A DNA stretch of 64,000 nt, from positions 62,001 to 126,000 of the forward strand of contig JAXLWU010000004.1 of the NCBI GenBank assembly GCA_046328335.1, written 5' to 3'. Origin of the DNA: JACCXM01 sp046328335 (GTDB lineage Bacteria; Chloroflexota; Chloroflexia; Thermomicrobiales; UBA6265). Position numbers and translations under genes: made by a program. The notes below the pieces were generated by a model. The model ran no database searches and had not been told where the DNA came from. It saw only the letters and a program-made list of their open reading frames with translations. Shown here piece by piece: positions 60,315 through 64,000 of the stretch (positions are counted from its first letter, which is position 1; every line of letters starts with the position of its first letter).

Positions 60315-61314
60315 CCCCGCTCCACGCCTTGCCCTCGGCGTCGATGGCGGCAACACCAAGACGATCGCCATCATCGCCACCACCGGGGGTGAGGTCCTCG
60401 GCGCGGGGCGTGCTGGCGGCTCGGACATGTACAACGCCGCCAGCGAGCAGGCCGCGTTGGACGCGGTCAACAAGGCGGTACGCACCGCCCTCACCGAAGC
60501 CGGTGCCGCGCCCGCCGACCTCGCCGTCGGCGCCTTCAGCATGGCCGGAGCCGACTGGCCGGAAGACGTCACCCTCCTGCGCGAAGCGTTTCTCGCCGCG
60601 GCACTGGGACGAGATGTCTGGGTCGTCAACGACGCCATCGGCGCGCTGCGCGCCGGCACGCCGGATGGGGTTGGCGTGGGGATTACCCTGGGGACCGGGA
60701 TTGCCATCGGCGCTCGCAACAGCGCCGGGGATATCTGGTACTCCGGGCACTGGCCGGTCGCCTACGGCGGCGCGGAGTTGGGACGAGCGGCCCTGCGCGC
60801 GGTCTACGAAGCCGAACTCGGTCTCGGCCAACCGACCGAGTTACGGGACGCGGCGCTCGATTGTTTCGGGGTGACGACCGTCGAGGAGATTCTCTACCGC
60901 TGCACCGCTCGCGGCGGTGGCTGGAACATCTGCACCGAGGCCAAATTGGCGCCGCTGTTGCTCGATGTCGCCGCGGCGGGCGACGCGGTCGCGCTGGAGA
61001 TTGTCCAACGGGCCGGAACGCGCGACGCCGATTTCGCCGTGCATGCCGCGCGGCAAGTGCGCCTTGATGGCGCCCCCTTCCGCCTCGTCCTCTCCGGTGG
61101 GGTCCTGCGCCACCCCTCCCGCCTCCTGGAACGGGCCATCCGGGTCCGCATCGAGACCAAGGCCCTGCCCGCGGTAACCATCGTGACCAACACCCCGGAG
61201 CCGGTCGTCGGCGCACTCCTGCTGGCCCTCGACCGTCTCGGATGTCAATCGTCCCGAGCCACACTCGCTCGGCTCGAAGCAACCCTGCCCGGTCCCGATC
61301 TGTTCAAGACCTGA
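60307..61314 (+). CDS. BadF/BadG-type sugar kinase (N-acetylglucosamine kinase-like)
   Basis: An ASKHA-fold ATPase of 335 residues. ALGVDGGNTKTIAIIATTGGE is phosphate motif 1 (shown in part: LGVDGGNTKT), DVWVVNDAIGALRAG is phosphate motif 2 with the catalytic Asp, GITLGTGIAIGA follows and VLSGGVLRHPS is the adenosine motif. It resembles eukaryote-type GlcNAc kinases. It overlaps the GH4 gene by 8 bases, so hydrolysis and phosphorylation of a sugar are coupled. Confidence 0.87.
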   Translation: MTDPAPRLALGVDGGNTKTIAIIATTGGEVLGAGRAGGSDMYNAASEQAALDAVNKAVRTALTEAGAAPADLAVGAFSMAGADWPEDVTLLREAFLAAALGRDVWVVNDAIGALRAGTPDGVGVGITLGTGIAIGARNSAGDIWYSGHWPVAYGGAELGRAALRAVYEAELGLGQPTELRDAALDCFGVTTVEEILYRCTARGGGWNICTEAKLAPLLLDVAAAGDAVALEIVQRAGTRDADFAVHAARQVRLDGAPFRLVLSGGVLRHPSRLLERAIRVRIETKALPAVTIVTNTPEPVVGALLLALDRLGCQSSRATLARLEATLPGPDLFKT

Positions 61315-61732
61315 CCGGCGCCACCCAAGCAGAACGGAAGACGCGCGCGTCGCCATACTGGATCCGGAGACGACGATTCCCGGACGGTTGTCCCGCATCT
61401 CCCAATCACATTCCAGGGTGTCTAAAAAAGACAGGCGTCTCCTGGTGGCGGGACGGCGTGCGGCCAGGTCCGATCGGTGGAGGGCAACGACCGAGCTGGC
61501 CCCGGCAGAGGAGGAGCGCCTCGCTGTTGACCTTCTCCAGCCCCCGTACGCGAACCTGGCGTTGGCCTGTCTGCCACGGCGGCGAAAGAGCTCCGCATCG
61601 TCAGGGGCCCTGGCCGCGCTTTGCCTCGTGGGCGAAGCACGCAGGTCTGACAGGCTCGCCAAGGGTTATACCCGAGCGGGACTCTCCCGGCCGTTGCCGC
61701 GGCGAGTCGTCTACGAACGGCGGGAACAGCGG
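61315..61732. other. Intergenic, no gene recognised
   Basis: About 420 bases between two converging genes. A TCTAAAAAAGACAGGCGTC stretch occurs at about 61420. Open frames are present on both strands but none has recognisable features. Confidence 0.4.
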
Positions 61733-64000
61733 TCAGTCCTCAGCGCCGACGGACAGCTCGTTGGCGAGCGCCAGGGCCTGGGCAATCACTTGCTCAATGG
61801 AAAGGAGGCTGCCCACCTCCCAGGCTTGGGCGAAGCGCTGGTCACCGAGGTGCGCAATAAGGGCTTGCCGCGTCTGCCCCAGGAGAAGCGCCGCTGCTCC
61901 CCACCCCGCGGAGCCGAATACCGTGCGGTAGGTGTCCTCCGCCCCCAGCATTCGCGCCGCGGGTTCCCAATAGCCCACGGTTCGTGCGATCTCGGCGATC
62001 CCCACCAGATCGTCGAACGCGTCGATCAGCACCCCGGAGTCGCGACGCAGCCGCAAGGATTCGGCGTGCCACCGCGCGGCGTGCGCGAGGTTGCCTTCAC
62101 TCCGCGCCACCCCCGCCAGATTCACCAACGTGTTGCACTCGCCCAGGACGCCGCCCATCCGGCGGAACAGGGCGAGCGCTTCTTCCAGGGTCGATGTGGC
62201 CCCAACGAGATCACCAGCATGCCGCTGCGCAGCACCGAGGCTTGCCAGCGCCCAGGCGAGCGTGTCAGGGGCCTCCATGGTCCGGGCGGCGGTGACCGCT
62301 TCGACAGCGAATCGACCTGCCGCATCCATCCGTCCAGTGAATTCCTCGACGAGGCTGAGCGCCAACGCCCCCCGCGCCGCCAATACGGGATCGTCGGTCG
62401 CGAGAGCCTGGGAATGGCACGCGGTGGCCGCCGTCCTCGCGGTCACAAAGTCGCTCTGGATGAAGGCGATAATCGTGAGGCCATAGAGACCCCATACCCG
62501 CGCCGCAGGCGAGACGGCGGCGCTGTCGCGTAATGCGCGGTCCAACCACGTGCGGGCTTCGGCGAACCGACCGCCGGCGACCGACCAGTAGACGCTCAGG
62601 GACCCACCGACCACCCGCAGCGCGGTTTCGGCATCGCCTGCCGCGAGCAGCTGTACCAACATCAGGCGGAGGTTGTCCTCCTCTCTTCCGATGCGCCTGA
62701 TGGCTTTCGGTACGCCAACATCGAGTTCCGCTCGCGCCGTCAGCGCCAATTCTGCGAAGTACCGGGTATGTGCCCGGCGGATGGCATCCTCTTCTGCCGC
62801 ATGCTCACGAAGCTGCTCGAGGGCGAACTCGCGGATCGTCTCCAGCATCATGTACCGCGGCTCGTCCTCCGCCTGGTAAATGTGCTGCACCAGGCTCTTG
62901 TCGACGAGCGAGGCCAGAAGATCGAGGGTCACAACTGTCGAGCATCCACTGTCAGAAGGCGAATCGCCCGGCGCCTTAACTGATCTCCGAGATCCGGCAC
63001 CCACCACCCACTCGGCGGCTTCCAGCGTCCAGCCTCCGGCGAAGACTGCCACGCGGCGAAAGAGTGCTTGTTCTTCGGATGTGAGGAGGTTGTAGCTCCA
63101 GGCGATCGTGTCGCGCAGCGTTTGCTGTCGTTGCGGCAGGTCGTGAGCGCCGCCGGTCAACAGGGGCAGCGTGCGGTCCAGGCGTAGCAACAGCGCCTGA
63201 GCCGGCAGGAGCTTGATGCGGGCGGCAGCGAGTTCCAGCGCCAGGGGTAGGCCGTCCAATCGCTGGCAAATCCCAGCGATGATCGGCCCGTTTTCCTCCG
63301 TCAGGGCGAAGCCGGGTTGCAGGCTGCGCGCGCGGGTAACGAACAAGTGCACCGCATCCACATCTTGCAGATGGTCAAGTGGTGGCAAGTGCGCCAGATC
63401 GGGGACCGCCATCGGCAATACCGGCAGCTCCTGTTCGGCCGCCAGATTCAGCCGCGCGCGGCTGGTCGCCAGGATCTTCACCTCCGGTGCGGCCGAAAGG
63501 AGATCGCTGACGACCACGGCAGCGGGCAGAAGATGTTCGAAGTTGTCGAGGACGAGCAGGAGCTGACGAACCGCCAGCATCTCACCCAAGGTCTGCCTGA
63601 GCGGTCGGCCAGCCTGCTCACGCACGCCGAGCGCCGCGGCGATGGCCACGGGCACGTGCGCCGGGTCGGCAAGCGGAGCCAGATCGACGAAGACCACGCC
63701 ATCGCGAAAGGCGGGGCCGAGCAGCCTCGCCGTGGCGATGGCGAGGCGCGTCTTGCCGCTGCCACCGGCGCCGGTCAAAGTCAGCAAACGCAGCTCGGGT
63801 GTACGAAGGAGTGCGGTGGCCGCCGCGATCTCCTCGTTGCGACCGATCAGGGGGGTCGCGGGGACAGGAAGCTCCCCCCGCCTGAAGGTGACAGACCCGT
63901 CTGAGGTGGCAAGAGCGCCACGCTGGCGTCCTGCCCCACGCCGGGCGGCGGCCAGAAATGCGCTGTGTTGCGCGCCAGCCAGGTCCAGCGCATTGGCCAG
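61733..64000 (-). CDS. STAND-type regulator (NB-ARC-like ATPase with TPR repeats), N-terminus cut
   Basis: The frame is open to the window edge, so 5' codons are missing. The first visible residues (LANALDLAGAQHSAFLAAAR) look like the end of an XRE-type helix-turn-helix domain. Then come TPLIGRNEEIAAATALLR, Walker A LTLTGAGGSGKTRLAIA, Walker B QLLLVLDNFEHLL, and a winged-helix region (TLRDTIAWSYNLLTSEEQALF). The last 350 residues are helical repeats of TPR kind. Such AfsR/LuxR-like proteins are large ATP-dependent transcription regulators common in Chloroflexota. The signal and target genes are unknown. About 755 residues are visible. Confidence 0.85.
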   Translation of the reverse strand: MANALDLAGAQHSAFLAAARRGAGRQRGALATSDGSVTFRRGELPVPATPLIGRNEEIAAATALLRTPELRLLTLTGAGGSGKTRLAIATARLLGPAFRDGVVFVDLAPLADPAHVPVAIAAALGVREQAGRPLRQTLGEMLAVRQLLLVLDNFEHLLPAAVVVSDLLSAAPEVKILATSRARLNLAAEQELPVLPMAVPDLAHLPPLDHLQDVDAVHLFVTRARSLQPGFALTEENGPIIAGICQRLDGLPLALELAAARIKLLPAQALLLRLDRTLPLLTGGAHDLPQRQQTLRDTIAWSYNLLTSEEQALFRRVAVFAGGWTLEAAEWVVGAGSRRSVKAPGDSPSDSGCSTVVTLDLLASLVDKSLVQHIYQAEDEPRYMMLETIREFALEQLREHAAEEDAIRRAHTRYFAELALTARAELDVGVPKAIRRIGREEDNLRLMLVQLLAAGDAETALRVVGGSLSVYWSVAGGRFAEARTWLDRALRDSAAVSPAARVWGLYGLTIIAFIQSDFVTARTAATACHSQALATDDPVLAARGALALSLVEEFTGRMDAAGRFAVEAVTAARTMEAPDTLAWALASLGAAQRHAGDLVGATSTLEEALALFRRMGGVLGECNTLVNLAGVARSEGNLAHAARWHAESLRLRRDSGVLIDAFDDLVGIAEIARTVGYWEPAARMLGAEDTYRTVFGSAGWGAAALLLGQTRQALIAHLGDQRFAQAWEVGSLLSIEQVIAQALALANELSVGAED

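Noticed and set aside
60841..61662. 273-codon minus-strand frame in the gap after the sugar kinase
   Set aside because: Most of it is antisense to the kinase and the rest matches nothing I recognise.

Overview
The window is about 64 kb of dense, GC-rich bacterial DNA with roughly 50 protein genes, one tRNA, and many short intergenic repeats. The gene mix suggests a Chloroflexota bacterium of the Thermomicrobia/Sphaerobacter type. Supporting signs are the baseplate-J-like protein, a large STAND regulator, BMP-type uptake genes, the NHL-repeat protein, and the dispersed 'GTCCCGA..GAGGGACCTCG' and 'GTAGGGTGCGACGC' repeats. That placement is inference from gene content; no rRNA is present.

Region by region: 0-8 kb holds an amidohydrolase fragment, a membrane protein, a radical SAM protein whose frame runs through an in-frame TGA into a CUAEP tail (a probable selenoprotein), a zinc-peptidase-like protein, a decayed metallo-beta-lactamase gene, and a two-gene FAD/Fe-S sugar dehydrogenase. 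8-18 kb holds tRNA-Leu(UAG), an aldo/keto reductase, aspartokinase behind a Thr/Ile-rich leader peptide with a complete attenuator, aspartate-semialdehyde dehydrogenase, a marR-MFS pair, an SDR plus ferritin-like pair, and a c-di-AMP receptor-like gene. 18-32 kb holds ruvX, a baseplate-J-like protein, alaS, a cupin, a XerC/D-like recombinase, an ADP-ribosylglycohydrolase, glpD, a molybdopterin-binding protein, an SGNH hydrolase, an HtrA protease and an HTH/PIN toxin-antitoxin pair.

32-39.6 kb carries the protein-quality-control cluster tig-clpP-clpX, an SH3/M23 peptidoglycan hydrolase and an NHL propeller protein. 39.7-57 kb is a purine-catabolism and uptake island: malate synthase, OHCU decarboxylase-urate oxidase fusion, hydroxyisourate hydrolase, allantoate amidohydrolase, allantoinase, a fused FAD/[2Fe-2S] xanthine dehydrogenase subunit (frame broken as read), the molybdenum subunit, a DUF3830 protein, and a complete BMP-type ABC importer. 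Together they would import purines or nucleosides, oxidise xanthine to urate, open the rings to allantoate and beyond, and feed the resulting glyoxylate into malate. 57-64 kb holds a methyltransferase, a PRTase-like protein, a GH4 glycosidase, a BadF-type sugar kinase, and the C-terminal part of a STAND regulator cut by the window edge.

The two observations I rate highest are the CUAEP-tail selenoprotein reading with a SECIS-like hairpin (about 3070-3114), and the thrL-like transcription attenuator in front of aspartokinase (about 9628-9833), where promoter, control codons, antiterminator and terminator can all be read from the sequence.
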